Below, in pieces: positions 15,718 to 25,300 of a stretch of DNA of 64,000 nt. The stretch covers positions 1-64,000 of IMG/VR virus record IMGVR_UViG_3300037189_026207; one strand, given 5' to 3'. How positions within the stretch are numbered: position 1 is the first letter of the stretch; the number at the start of each line of letters is the position of its first letter. The notes under the pieces are model-generated. The model was not told where the DNA came from and searched no databases. It saw nothing but the letters and a program-made list of their open reading frames with translations. This DNA is from a virus. The position numbers were made by a program, and so were the translations under genes.

Positions 15718-17627
15718 TACCCACCAAAAAATCTATTGCCCATGTCATCGTCAACCCAGTCAGTTGGGTTTTCGGTAACGGCGGTTCGATTACTGATCGC
15801 GCCTAGGCCGGCGAGCTCGGCAAAGTTCGGCCATGCTTGGTTGATGTGCCACAAGGCAGCACAGCCAATGTTTACCGCTTGCGCAAAATCGTCGCTAAGT
15901 AGCACGTTGCGCGTAATCGTGTAGATATCGCCGCCTAGGCGCGACTCAGTTTTATTTTCGACAAGGGCAAGGAAATCCGAGATTAAGCCGGGGCTATCTT
16001 GCGACTCCCAGTCATATTTAAAAAACCGAATTAGTTTTAGCTTGATGGCCTGGCACGTGTACAGCAAAGAACGCGTCTTGTCGAGTGAGTAGTGCTGGCG
16101 GTGATTAATAGGCGTAGATGGCTTAAACACCATTACGTCCTGACTGGCGGCCCTAACAAGCCGCACGGCCATGACGCGGTCCAAATTAAATCCCGCCTGC
16201 ACCATAACCGTTTCGCGGACTGTGCCGGCGCCGGTATAGTCATGCGCCACGAAATCGATTTGGAATTTTTCTGCCCAGCGCATGCACTCCACGGCCTCAG
16301 CCAGGTGGTCTGCGCCGAGAATAATGCGCTTAGCCCACAATACGTCGATTGTGCCGTCGGGGCGGAATCCCAGTACAGTCAGAACAGTAAAAGAAATACC
16401 TTCTTCACCGCCTCCACCCCAGTCAATCGCCAAAACGCGATGCTTGTAGTCCCGTAAATTTTTTAGGCACTCTTTGTTTGGATCTTTTTCATTTGGCCAG
16501 GCTAGCGTGCAAGCATTTCGTAGTTCAGTTTCTGTAATGAGTTTCTGCCCGGCGTCAACAGATTCGCCTAGCACCTCATTGTAGAACTGCGCTTGCGTCA
16601 TATTGCCGAAACCTTCCCGTTTGAGCAATAACGTATTCCATTTCTCTGGGTCAGCGAAGTGGAGCGGCAAAATAAGCTGCGGCACATGGTAGCCCGCAAA
16701 TTGCCAGCGCCGCTCAGGATGGCGATGAACCCAGCGCCCGTGTCTTGGATTAATTGGCTTACGGCATTTTGCGCATACAGTGCCGGGATGTTTTTCACTA
16801 ATGTGGATATTGAACGGCCCAATAATCGCGTCCAGGTCGTGATCGGACGACGGTATGTTCCATTTCCCGCACGAGTGACACGGGATAAACCATTCCGCCA
16901 TGCTGCTCCGGCGGTATAGGCCCTCTAACGGGTTATCTATAGATTTTGGCGTCCCGGTGAAATGCGTAATAGCGTAACGAGAATACGACATCGTTTCTTG
17001 TACGATCGGAATATGGTCCGGATCCATATCCTGAATTTCGTCAAAGCAAACGCGATCTGCAGACACACCGCGGACACGATCTGCGTCCAGCAGCGCGAAC
17101 GAGAACAACATAATCGATTTGTTCTTAAAACTACGCTGCAATACGTTATTTTCAGTATCAGTTCCCGACCACTGCGACTTAACAGGAGATTGATCAATAA
17201 ACGAACGGACGTAATTGTTGCTAAAGCGACGGATCTGCTCGTACAGCGGCGTAACGTATAGCGTCTTGAAAAACGGGATGCTATTCGACATCACGACGCC
17301 ATGCGCGGCCAGGCTTGTCGACTTAGACAACTGTCGGCCTGTTTTCCAGACTTGATTCTTCGGCATCAATAATCTGAAAAGTGGGCCGAACGGGTAATGA
17401 TTTTTTAAAGTGTACGGCTTACCATTTAAATTTAAAACTAGCGGCAGAATGGGTTCCAGAGATGGAAAACATTGTTGCGCAGCTAGCTCTTGCAGCAGAC
17501 CAGCCCGACTATTAAGTGCTTTAGCGTCTGTCGCATCAATTGACACCAATTCCCGAAGAAGTTTTTGAACGCCCTCGTTAGGCGTTTCAATTCCTCCTTC
17601 CGGCGGCAGGGCCGTTTCCTGCAACAT
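15714..17627 (-). CDS. Phage terminase large subunit
   Basis: About 637 residues from ATG 17627; an upstream TTG at 17678 would add 17 residues but has no ribosome-binding site. ATPase features are KTGRQLSKST (Walker A-like, about 95-104), then VCFDEIQDM (Walker B), then HFTGTPKSIDNP (coupling region). A zinc-like cluster follows, CHSCGKW and CAKCRKP. The nuclease begins with LAIDWGGGGEEG (RNase-H-like first Asp) and has HDYTGAG later. This is the motor that packages DNA into the capsid and cuts it. It is transcribed against its neighbours; the small subunit is not recognised nearby. It is the best single marker that the window is viral. Confidence 0.92.
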   Translation of the reverse strand: MLQETALPPEGGIETPNEGVQKLLRELVSIDATDAKALNSRAGLLQELAAQQCFPSLEPILPLVLNLNGKPYTLKNHYPFGPLFRLLMPKNQVWKTGRQLSKSTSLAAHGVVMSNSIPFFKTLYVTPLYEQIRRFSNNYVRSFIDQSPVKSQWSGTDTENNVLQRSFKNKSIMLFSFALLDADRVRGVSADRVCFDEIQDMDPDHIPIVQETMSYSRYAITHFTGTPKSIDNPLEGLYRRSSMAEWFIPCHSCGKWNIPSSDHDLDAIIGPFNIHISEKHPGTVCAKCRKPINPRHGRWVHRHPERRWQFAGYHVPQLILPLHFADPEKWNTLLLKREGFGNMTQAQFYNEVLGESVDAGQKLITETELRNACTLAWPNEKDPNKECLKNLRDYKHRVLAIDWGGGGEEGISFTVLTVLGFRPDGTIDVLWAKRIILGADHLAEAVECMRWAEKFQIDFVAHDYTGAGTVRETVMVQAGFNLDRVMAVRLVRAASQDVMVFKPSTPINHRQHYSLDKTRSLLYTCQAIKLKLIRFFKYDWESQDSPGLISDFLALVENKTESRLGGDIYTITRNVLLSDDFAQAVNIGCAALWHINQAWPNFAELAGLGAISNRTAVTENPTDWVDDDMGNRFFGGY

Positions 17628-17639
17628 AAAGGTGCCCTT

Positions 17640-17822
17640 TTGGGTAAATATGAAAATGGGCGTTATTCGCCCGGACAAAATGACGGTGAACTGCAGTGGC
17701 TAGAAGACGGTATTGGTTTATTGTTTACCGTAGCGTTTTCTAGCATTGTGTTGCTTATTACTGGTGTTGTCAGCATTGTAGCGGGTATTTTCTCGCTCAT
17801 CACCGGAAACGATTACGACTAA
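17640..17822 (+). CDS. Small membrane protein
   Basis: About 60 residues if translation begins at TTG 17640, which has AAGGTG 6 bp upstream; longer frames would run back into the terminase gene. A hydrophobic stretch GLLFTVAFSSIVLLITGVVSIVAGIFSLI (about 25-53) can form one or two membrane helices. It is divergent from the terminase with only about 12 bp between starts. It could be a holin-like or membrane accessory protein; the size fits but there is no proof. Confidence 0.5.
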   Translation: MGKYENGRYSPGQNDGELQWLEDGIGLLFTVAFSSIVLLITGVVSIVAGIFSLITGNDYD

Positions 17823-17829
17823 CAATCGT

Positions 17830-17866
17830 GCCGGGGCGAGTATACTGGGGAGTAGCTTGCCCCGGC
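17830..17866 (+). terminator. GC-rich hairpin, possible terminator
   Basis: GCCGGGGC pairs with GCCCCGGC (8 bp) across a 21-base loop, followed by TTATTTTATT. It lies between two small genes, so it may attenuate rather than fully stop transcription. Confidence 0.5.
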
Positions 17867-17886
17867 CTTATTTTATTGAGGAAAAA

Positions 17887-18111
17887 ATGCCAAACATAAG
17901 TAAAAGCGCTAAATTATATCAAGAACGGCGCCAGCCCGATATTCGAAAAACATGGCGGGGTCCTGGTCCGTATCTAAACTTAAAAGATAATCTGGCGCTC
18001 AATTTAAAACTACAGCCGCCACTTCCAATTCCGGAAACGCAAATAAATCCGGCCGCTCCTGATAACACAAAGACAGAAGTTTGGCCATTTGGAGATTTGT
18101 ACGCACCATAA
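17887..18111 (+). CDS. Small proline-rich hypothetical protein
   Basis: 74 residues, MPNISKSAKLYQERR to PFGDLYAP, Pro-rich in the second half. TGAGG precedes ATG 17887. It lacks membrane segments and Cys. Its stop overlaps the ATG of the next gene (TAATG). Unknown. Confidence 0.5.
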   Translation: MPNISKSAKLYQERRQPDIRKTWRGPGPYLNLKDNLALNLKLQPPLPIPETQINPAAPDNTKTEVWPFGDLYAP

Positions 18112-18281
18112 TGAAAGCTCAACCGACAGAAACTTTTGTTGGCTTTGGCAGTTTAATTTTCGGCGCGGCGTTGTTGGCTACGCCTGTGCTTGGCGCTCAA
18201 GGTTTTATTGGCGCTATCGTGACCATGTATTTTTGCTTGGTATTCTTAAACGGAGCCTCTGGCGGAAAACGACGTGGCTAA
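18111..18281 (+). CDS. Small two-helix membrane protein (holin-like size)
   Basis: 56 residues with two hydrophobic segments, VGFGSLIFGAALLATPVLGA (about 10-29) and FIGAIVTMYFCLVFLN (about 32-47), and a short basic tail GGKRRG. This topology and length resemble small holins, but many phage membrane peptides share it. TAATG coupling to the previous gene decides the start. No endolysin is recognised in the window to support a lysis cassette. Confidence 0.55.
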   Translation: MKAQPTETFVGFGSLIFGAALLATPVLGAQGFIGAIVTMYFCLVFLNGASGGKRRG

Positions 18282-18630
18282 CGCACTAGATTTCATCGCG
18301 ATTGTATTTGCTACCGGCGCTATTATTGATGTGTGGCATAACGGCAGTATATTTGCCACAGCGCGCGCTATCGTGCAGGCGAAACAAGATGTCGCCCGTG
18401 ATGGCTCGTTTATGCTTTTGTGGACAGAACTTCTAACCTGCCCATTCTGCAAGAGTTATCATATCCCAATTTATCTGTACGTTGCGCTCTTGTCAGCAGA
18501 CTGGCTCGGGGGTATCGTAGCCGTGGGCGTCAGGGTTGTAATCTACGGCCTCGCGGCGACCAGGGTTAGCAATATTGTTGACGGCCTTTTACCAAAAGAA
18601 ATGAGATATGACAGAGAACGAATTATCTGA
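18274..18630 (+). CDS. DUF1360-like membrane protein
   Basis: 118 residues starting at GTG, with hydrophobic segments at about 5-20, 55-80 and 85-100. LLTCPFCKSYHIPIYLYVALL resembles the DLLTCPWCxGxW motif of DUF1360 membrane proteins, whose function is unknown. It overlaps the previous gene by 8 bp and the next by 23 bp. Confidence 0.6.
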   Translation: MANALDFIAIVFATGAIIDVWHNGSIFATARAIVQAKQDVARDGSFMLLWTELLTCPFCKSYHIPIYLYVALLSADWLGGIVAVGVRVVIYGLAATRVSNIVDGLLPKEMRYDRERII

Positions 18631-19033
18631 CGAATCCAACAAGGCTCAGCCGGCCCCGGTTATTGAATCTAATGATCCGGCTTGCGATTTGCGGTTTTTC
18701 GGCGCTGCTAATAAATTTGCCGAAGAGATGATCAAAAAAATTCCGGAACTGCACGGCGTGGCGGTAATTCCGATGTGGACGCCGCAGCTTAAGGACGTGC
18801 CTAACGGATTACTGCGGTTACGCAACGAAACGCCGCCGTATATCGCGGCACTACTGCAAATGTCCGGAAATGTCGTGGCATTTAATATTGATGTGCAGCG
18901 CGACATGCTGCACCAAATGCGCGCGTTTGATCAGATGGCTAAAGATATTGCCACAGAAGTAAAAAATAAAGTCGACGAGTTAACGGCGCTGAACGAAAAA
19001 ATTGCAAATAGCAAGGAGCAAAAAGCGCAATAA
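18608..19033 (+). CDS. Hypothetical protein
   Basis: 141 residues with an acidic disordered N-terminus, a compact middle (HGVAVIPMWTPQLKDVPNGLLRL) and a C-terminal coiled-coil-like helix (about 100-138). Start overlaps the membrane-protein gene, and stop shares a base with the next ATG (TAATG). Unidentified. Confidence 0.55.
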   Translation: MTENELSDESNKAQPAPVIESNDPACDLRFFGAANKFAEEMIKKIPELHGVAVIPMWTPQLKDVPNGLLRLRNETPPYIAALLQMSGNVVAFNIDVQRDMLHQMRAFDQMAKDIATEVKNKVDELTALNEKIANSKEQKAQ

Positions 19034-19299
19034 TGCCGACGCTAACAGAAGATCAAATTCTTGTAGATAAACTGCGTAAAAGATACGAAGGTTTGTCCGA
19101 AAAAGACGCTAGAGCCGATCTTCACGCAAAGTACGCTGAAACTTGGAACGAACAAGAACTAGCCGCCGAGTTTGATGTGCTGGCGATAGACGGACCAACT
19201 GTCCAAGTAGTCCGAAAAGTCGATAGGCAAGCGGGAACTGTCGGATATATTGAGAAGCCGCGGGTGTACTTTGCCTTCGTGGGGTGTGATGATGAATGA
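19033..19299 (+). CDS. Small hypothetical protein
   Basis: 88 residues, helical first half (LVDKLRKRYEGLSEKDARADLHAKYAETW) then a beta-rich end (VQVVRKVDRQAGTVGYIEKPRVYFAFVG). It lies upstream of, and overlaps by 11 bp, the nucleotide-hydrolase-like gene. No known domain. Confidence 0.5.
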   Translation: MPTLTEDQILVDKLRKRYEGLSEKDARADLHAKYAETWNEQELAAEFDVLAIDGPTVQVVRKVDRQAGTVGYIEKPRVYFAFVGCDDE

Positions 19300-19732
19300 A
19301 TACAAAAAATTTGGTACCGGAGCAGTGCGCAGTAACGATCGCGAAACTGTCCGATACGACTTGATTTCGCCCATTGGATTGCGCGCCCTGGCCGAAACAT
19401 ACGCAGAGGGAGCCGAGAAGTTTGGCGCAAATAACTGGGAAAACGGCATGCCGGTTACGGACATCATAAACCACGTATTAGCGCACATCTACGATTTTTT
19501 AGGGGGGTGCCGGAAAGAGCCGCACCTCGCTCACGCCGCCTGGGGATTATTAGCGGCAATACACTCGCTTGAGCAGTGGCCGGAACTGAATACAGCCACG
19601 CTCCGCGGCCCAAACTGCACGTGCCCGCCCGCTGCGCAGAAACCCGCAGCCGCAGCCGCGGCGGCCGCAGCAGACGGGCAACTCGATACTCTACGGCAAA
19701 AATATGCCGCGCCGACGAATGGAAATTCGTAA
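19289..19732 (+). CDS. dATP/dGTP diphosphohydrolase-like protein (DUF5664 type)
   Basis: 147 residues. The first 110 carry the pattern I associate with DUF5664 / dATP-dGTP diphosphohydrolase N-terminal domain: FGTGAVRSNDRETVRYDLISPIGL, LAETYAEGAEKFGANNWENG, VLAHIYDFLGGCRKEPHLAHAAWGLLA. Family members occur in many phages, and related MazG-like enzymes feed modified-purine synthesis or trim dNTP pools. The tail holds a nine-Ala run and ends RQKYAAPTNGNS. Start is ATG 19289 or the adjacent in-frame ATG 19292. Confidence 0.72.
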   Translation: MMNEYKKFGTGAVRSNDRETVRYDLISPIGLRALAETYAEGAEKFGANNWENGMPVTDIINHVLAHIYDFLGGCRKEPHLAHAAWGLLAAIHSLEQWPELNTATLRGPNCTCPPAAQKPAAAAAAAAADGQLDTLRQKYAAPTNGNS

Positions 19733-19747
19733 ACGGCTGTTCAGCTA

Positions 19748-19776
19748 TTGAAACTTTTATTGCGGTGACCTATCTT
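19748..19776 (+). promoter_or_regulatory. Possible sigma70-type promoter TTGAAA-N17-TATCTT
   Basis: TTGAAA and TATCTT are separated by exactly 17 bp, in the short gap upstream of the acidic HTH-like gene. Position and spacing are right; the -10 matches 4 of 6. Confidence 0.4.
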
Positions 19777-19818
19777 TCAATGACCGCCACGAACCGGCGG
19801 CCACCCAAGGAGCTAGAC

Positions 19819-20598
19819 ATGTCCGTCTCGACAGGTACGTCTGCAGAGAATTTTTGGGACGACGGCCTTGAAGAAGAAGCAGAGTGCGAAAAGTTTCTGC
19901 AAGAGCAGAAAACAAAAGTTATTGAATACGAAGAAGAAGAGACCAGCGCAGAACTCGCTGGTGACGACGAAGACGAAGACGAAGAGTACGAAGAAGACGA
20001 AGAAGAAGAAGATGTCGATGATGATATTGAGGACGCTGCGGACGTAGAAGAAGAAGAAGACGACGACGTTGAGTTGCCGGAAACGGACCACGCCGCAGAA
20101 GAAGAGGATAGTGAAACGGAAAATGATCCGGTTGCTGACGCCGAAGATGCAGATGCAACCAAATCTGTGAAAGGAAAGAAGATGGCTAAGCCGAAGACAC
20201 GGACTGGCGGTAAGACGAAGGCCGAAGCGATTCGCGAAGTAATTGACCGGCGCAAGCGAGCCGGCGAGTCGCTGCGTCCGCGAGATATTATTGAAGAGCT
20301 GACCGATAACGGGTTTGCTGTTAATGCGTCGCAGGTTAGCGTCACGTTGCGCAGCATGGGCGTGCCTCCGGCGCCGAAGGGTCGGATCAAAGGCACCAAG
20401 ATTAAGCCCGCGACTCCTGGCGCTGAGCCCAAGAGTCGTATGGCGCTGAAGACGGGCGTTGGCGAAAAGCCAGCGCACAACGGCAAGCCGGCCGACGCGG
20501 CTAACATGGTAGACATGGCCGTTGAGTTTCTAAAGGCCGCAGGCGGTCACGACAAGGCCGTCGAACTGCTCGACTCGATTGCGCGCTTTGCTCGCTGA
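19819..20598 (+). CDS. Acidic-tail protein with C-terminal HTH-like DNA-binding domain
   Basis: 259 residues. After AAGGAG and ATG 19819 comes a short head, then about 95 residues dominated by Glu/Asp. Next is a Lys-rich hinge (VKGKKMAKPKTRTGGKTK) and a winged-helix/HTH-like segment AIREVIDRRKRAGESLRPRDIIEEL...NASQVSVTLRSMG (about 138-185). The end is helical. Similar modules, KxxAIRExLxxxPxxxPxDIVxxLxxxGxxVSxxxVSxVL, occur in planctomycete proteins. It could be a nucleoid or transcription factor. The strong terminator downstream closes this unit. Confidence 0.65.
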   Translation: MSVSTGTSAENFWDDGLEEEAECEKFLQEQKTKVIEYEEEETSAELAGDDEDEDEEYEEDEEEEDVDDDIEDAADVEEEEDDDVELPETDHAAEEEDSETENDPVADAEDADATKSVKGKKMAKPKTRTGGKTKAEAIREVIDRRKRAGESLRPRDIIEELTDNGFAVNASQVSVTLRSMGVPPAPKGRIKGTKIKPATPGAEPKSRMALKTGVGEKPAHNGKPADAANMVDMAVEFLKAAGGHDKAVELLDSIARFAR

Positions 20599-20626
20599 TC
20601 GATAGTCGAGTTTCGTGGATTGCGCT

Positions 20627-20671
20627 ACCCGGCGCGGGCTTGGTCGAAAGGCTGGCCCGCGCCGGGTTTTT
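20627..20671 (+). terminator. Strong intrinsic terminator
   Basis: CCCGGCGCGGGC pairs perfectly with GCCCGCGCCGGG (12 bp), followed at once by TTTTT. It lies 28 bp after the acidic HTH gene and before the AAA+/VWA pair. Confidence 0.9.
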
Positions 20672-20844
20672 GCGTTTGTAGCCGAAAAATCGCGGTGGCT
20701 TGACGCGGCGACAGAAATTCGGCATCACAGAAGAAACGGGCCAAGCTGACTGGTGGCCTAACCAATCAATGTCCGCGCGATGAGCGCGCCACAAATTTAA
20801 TACAAATCATCGGTTTAAACTTTTTCTACAAACAGAAAGCTGTT
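20672..20844 (+). other. Leader/intergenic region upstream of AAA+/VWA operon
   Basis: About 170 bp with no convincing coding frame. The last 50 bases are AT-rich (aatttaatacaaatcat, tttaaactttttctac) and a likely place for a promoter, but no clear -35/-10 pair with good spacing is visible. Confidence 0.45.
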
Positions 20845-22392
20845 ATGTACCTTTACTTGTTGAAGCACTCGGCCGGCGATGGTTATACGGTTGTTGGTCT
20901 GGCGCCCTCTAGCCGCGGCCGGGCCCCAAAGAATCATCACGCGCATGAATTTACTACTAAGTCCGGCGTGGAATTTAGTGGTTATTTTGCCGGAGTATCG
21001 AAGGATACGATTGATGCGGCAAGCAGCTGCGCTGAAATGAAGCAAGCGGTTGTCGACGGGGCCGGCACGCCAATCGCTCCTGACCCGGAGCAAATGACGA
21101 TTGCCTGGGCGGCTGGAATGCACAGTGTTTTTAAGGCCATTATTCCGACTGCGCCGCCGACAATGCAGCGCCAAATGGAGAGTGTGGTCGCGGCGCTAGA
21201 CAAGATCTTCGACCCGAGTCGGTCTGGCGACACGGTTACCGAAGAAGAGCGTAATGAAATTGAAGAAATTATCGCGAATAATAAGAAGTTGTGCAACGTC
21301 GCGCTGGGCACGCTAGGCGCCAGCTGGACGAGCAAGAACGGGCTGACGTTCGATGCCGTCGAGCGGGTGGCTAAGAAGCGCGGAGCGACCAGTAAGGACG
21401 AAGGCAGCAGCCCAGCGCCCGCAAATGAGCCCAAGGCTAGCGCCTTCGGGTTTGAGCGGCTGAGCGGCGAAAAGCCTGAATTGAAGATTGTTGATCCGGC
21501 CGCGGAGCCGCAAACGACTGAGGCCAGCGGCGTGTTTATGCCAAAACCGGATTCGACTTATATCATCAATGAAAATACCGAAAATCTGTTTAAGATCTTA
21601 AATGTATCGCGACGGCACGGGCCACAAAATGTTAATTTGGTCGGGCCGCACGGTTGCGGCAAGACCGAATTGGCTATTCAATTTTCGGCCGCGGCAGAAT
21701 CGCCGATGCTGATTATGGACTGCGCAAATTTGCGTGAGGCGCGTGACTGGTTCGGCTACAAGACGGCTCGTGAGGGCACAGTTTACTGGCACGAATCGCA
21801 ATTTGTTCGTGCGGTCGAGGCTGGCGGTCACGTAATTCTGCTTGACGAGCTAAATCGCGCAAATCCTCATATTCTCAATACGCTAATGCCGCTGCTGGAC
21901 GGCCGCCGGTTTACGTATCTCGAGGAGAAGGGCGATAAAATTTGTGTCGGGCCGGGTACGGTATTCTTCGCCACGATGAACGAGGGCGCCGGATACACAG
22001 GCACGACCACTATTGACCGAGCTCTCCGCGACCGCTTCCCCCGGCGCTTGGAGCTCACGTATCTCTCCGAAAAGGACGAGATCAAGCTGCTGGTCAATCG
22101 AATTGGAATTGAAAAGGATATTGCGACGCTGCTGGTGCAGATGGCCAACAAGATTCGCCAGGATTCCAGCGGATTGTCTGCGTCGCTAACTGAAAGTGTC
22201 TCTACTCGACAGCTGCTGGCTGCCGCGTACGACTTTGTGATCGGTGGCGTGGAGACGCTACAGTTTACGATCAGCAATCACTTCTCACCCGACGGCGACG
22301 ACGATTCGGAGCGCGTCAAGGTGCAGAATATTATTCAGGGCAAGTTTGGTCATTTACTGGCCGCGAAGGCGGACAAGAAGAAGGGAGCATAA
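20845..22392 (+). CDS. MoxR/CobS-type AAA+ ATPase
   Basis: 515 residues. The N-terminal half (about 1-240) is a separate, unrecognised domain followed by a Pro/Ala-rich linker. The AAA+ core has Walker A GPHGCGKTE (about 267-275), Walker B VILLDELNRA (about 329-338), sensor FFATMNEG, and the arginine-finger region IDRALRDRFPRRLEL. This is the clade of MoxR, CobS and YehL ATPases, which work with VWA-domain partners to remodel or load metal into proteins. The VWA gene follows 3 bp downstream. Alone it could be a helicase-like or packaging ATPase, but the pairing argues for MoxR-type action. Confidence 0.85.
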   Translation: MYLYLLKHSAGDGYTVVGLAPSSRGRAPKNHHAHEFTTKSGVEFSGYFAGVSKDTIDAASSCAEMKQAVVDGAGTPIAPDPEQMTIAWAAGMHSVFKAIIPTAPPTMQRQMESVVAALDKIFDPSRSGDTVTEEERNEIEEIIANNKKLCNVALGTLGASWTSKNGLTFDAVERVAKKRGATSKDEGSSPAPANEPKASAFGFERLSGEKPELKIVDPAAEPQTTEASGVFMPKPDSTYIINENTENLFKILNVSRRHGPQNVNLVGPHGCGKTELAIQFSAAAESPMLIMDCANLREARDWFGYKTAREGTVYWHESQFVRAVEAGGHVILLDELNRANPHILNTLMPLLDGRRFTYLEEKGDKICVGPGTVFFATMNEGAGYTGTTTIDRALRDRFPRRLELTYLSEKDEIKLLVNRIGIEKDIATLLVQMANKIRQDSSGLSASLTESVSTRQLLAAAYDFVIGGVETLQFTISNHFSPDGDDDSERVKVQNIIQGKFGHLLAAKADKKKGA

Positions 22393-22395
22393 CTT

Positions 22396-25300
22396 ATGGG
22401 TTGGGCTTGGAGATCATCTGAGTCGTACGGCGACAAGGACGAGCCTGCTGAAAAGCCCGAAACTGATAGCCCCGGCGCTAAGGAGCCCGAGGCATCGGGG
22501 TCGGAAAAGAAAAAGAGTTGGTGGGATCAATTCCACGATAATTCGACAGAAGACGATTATTCTTCTGACTGGCGCGGATATCAGGGACCGGCATCAGACG
22601 CCGAACGCTATTCATACGGCGGCGCAATCGATGATTCTGATTCTCAGTGGTACCGTAAAAGCAGCTTTAAATACAGTAAGTACAAAGACTACTCTCCGAG
22701 CAGTCTGTTTCGCAGCGCATTCTATTCGCCGCGGCTGTCTTACGGCGGTCTTTCGTCGGGTGAGAATGAAGCTAAAAATAAAGCAATTCGGGCACTGCGT
22801 ACGCTTAGTCGTAATGCCAACACGATTTGCGATAAAAACGCAAAAATTTCTTATGCCGTGCAATACAGCACCGGCGTTGACGCAAACACCTTTTCTGAAA
22901 ATTTAATTGACGGAAAGGCTGTTAAGACAATTTATGTGTCTCCGGACAGCGTAGTTAACGCAGAAACTACGGAAGACGAAGACGCAGCGGTTGACGCGTT
23001 GACCGGTTTCGTTTTGCTCCGCGTTCAAATTGCGCAAGATTTTAATGCTCGCGTGATTAACGAGGTAAACGCGACTGCGCTGCGGTCATTGCCGACTAAA
23101 TTGCTTAACGTAATTAAAGATGAAAATGCGACTGCCGGGCCACTGGCGGCAACCTATGTAGACGAGTGCCTTTCCGGCATGTTGTCGAAGGGCCTGCTGA
23201 CGCGACTTGCCCGGCGGCATGTCGTGAAGGACTGGGGCGGCTTTGCGCCGTACTTTGTCCGACACGCTAAGAAATTTACGGGAGTACGAGAAAAGCTGGA
23301 AGCGACAGAACTGTCCGTCGAAGGCTTGGTCGGCAAACTCACCTACAATTTGGTCGACGACGAGAATCCGTTTGATCTTGGCGAAGAAGTCGAGCGTATT
23401 GTTGCGGAGCACCTCGGTGAAGAGGTTGCGCCGGAGAATATTCTCATGACGTGTTTTACGCTCGTACTCAAATTGCGCGATTATGTCCGGCGCAAGCTGG
23501 CAGAAACCGCGGAGAGCCGGACGGAGGCCGGACCAATTGAAAATGAACTGCGCGATATGCTGGAAGAGTTTATCGAGCAGCACGGCAAAAGCGCAGCGGC
23601 GAAAAAGGCCGAAAGCGACGCCGCAAAAAATATGTTAACTGCGTTAGCCGAGCTTATGGGCGAACAGTTTCTGCACCAACAGCAGCAACGCGAAAGTACC
23701 GCCCCAGTCGACGTCCATTCTAGTTATCCTCAAATTCAAAATGAGCTGGTCGCTCTGTCGCATATGGAGCAGCTGTTAAATGCGTTAAAGGATATGGATA
23801 AAACGCTTAAAAGTCACGCAGAGCTGCTGCATAACGCGAAAGACAATCCGAGTGATTTAGCGTTTCACGCGGCAAGGGCGTCATATGAGCAAACAAATAT
23901 TGTAGCTAAGTTTACGCACTTTAATATTGCGCGTAATGAATTCAAGCGGCGTGGGGCTGAAAATAATTTTGACCCACAAAAATACTGCACGGCAGATACG
24001 GCTAAAGTTACAGAAAAAATTGCGGAAGAAACCGCCGCGCTTGAAAAGCTAATCGAAGAGTACCAGCAGACGCTGAAAGACTCGATGGGGGCGCTCAAAG
24101 AGCAAATTGCCGGCCTGGCAAAAACTCAGGCCGAAAAAATGGCGGCGGCAAAAAGCGCGGCAGAAGAATTTGTAAAAACAGCAACTGAAGCCGGACATGA
24201 AATTCAAAAAATGCATGAAGAGTCCGGCAAAATTTCGTCGCTTGGCCAGATTGTACGCGAAACAAACAATCTAGTAGCTCGCATTAAAAATAGATACGAA
24301 GACACCGCGGAGCATATCAATCGCGGCATCGAGTTGATCGAGAATTGTCGTACCATCAAAACATTGAAAACCCAGCATGACAAATTATTAAGCAATGCGG
24401 ATCTTAGCTTTACAGCTGATTTGCGCTCGGATTGGCAGTACAATTGCTCGACTACGGCGATGTCGCATTTTGCGCAAACAGGCGTAGCAGCGCTGGATAA
24501 TTTGAATTACGAAGCCCGCGAGAAGGGCAATCTAGACGACTTGCCAAAACAAGTGCGAGAAAGTCGGTGGCACGAGAGCGCTATCAGAAAATTCTTGTCG
24601 CAACTCAATAGTCCCGACGCCGGTTTTGAGGCGCAGGCGCTGGCACAAACTTATGCCGAAGCGTTTGAGCAACTTGAAAAGATCTGTGAAAATAATGGCG
24701 GAAAATCTGTGCCCAGAAATTTTGACGACATTGAAAATGAAGACCTGAAGAAAAAATTAGAAACACTGGCCAATAGTTTGGGCTTTAGTGATGAGCAGTC
24801 AATGCTCGATGTATTTAACGACGCTGAAGAGCTCCCAGAGTCTACGATGGCCGAAGCCGGCAAAGAAATTGGGCAAAAGATTTGCAAAATTTTACCGCTC
24901 TTTGACGAGCTAAACTCGACTGACAACGAGTTGTTTGGCGAAGTGGTCGGCGTGAAGACTAATGTGCTTGCTGACTCGACGAAGCAGGTAAATGATGAGG
25001 CCCGTAATGATCCGGAAGAGGATTACGTGGCGTACCTCAGTCATTCCGAAGCTAAGCCGGTTGTACACATTTCGCGGCCAAAAATTAATGTGTATGCAAA
25101 AAGAGAAGCGGACGCGTCGAAAAAGCGGATGCGCAATGTGATTACCCGAATCCACGAAGCTTTGCAGTTTCACAACACAAAGCGGACGGGCGATATCTAC
25201 GGCGCAAGCTCCGGCGATCTCGATGAGGGCGGCCTACACAAATTGAGCTACGACTGCGAACATATTTGGACACAAAAGACGATCGCGCAGATTCCGGACG

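Noticed and set aside
17841-17846. TATACT as a -10 promoter box
   Set aside because: No -35-like element at 16-18 bp upstream, and the site lies in the loop of a GC-rich hairpin.
19770-20516. Long Ser-rich minus-strand frame opposite the acidic HTH gene
   Set aside because: It is the complement of GAA/GAC codons of the real gene, which has a perfect ribosome-binding site and a terminator in its own direction.
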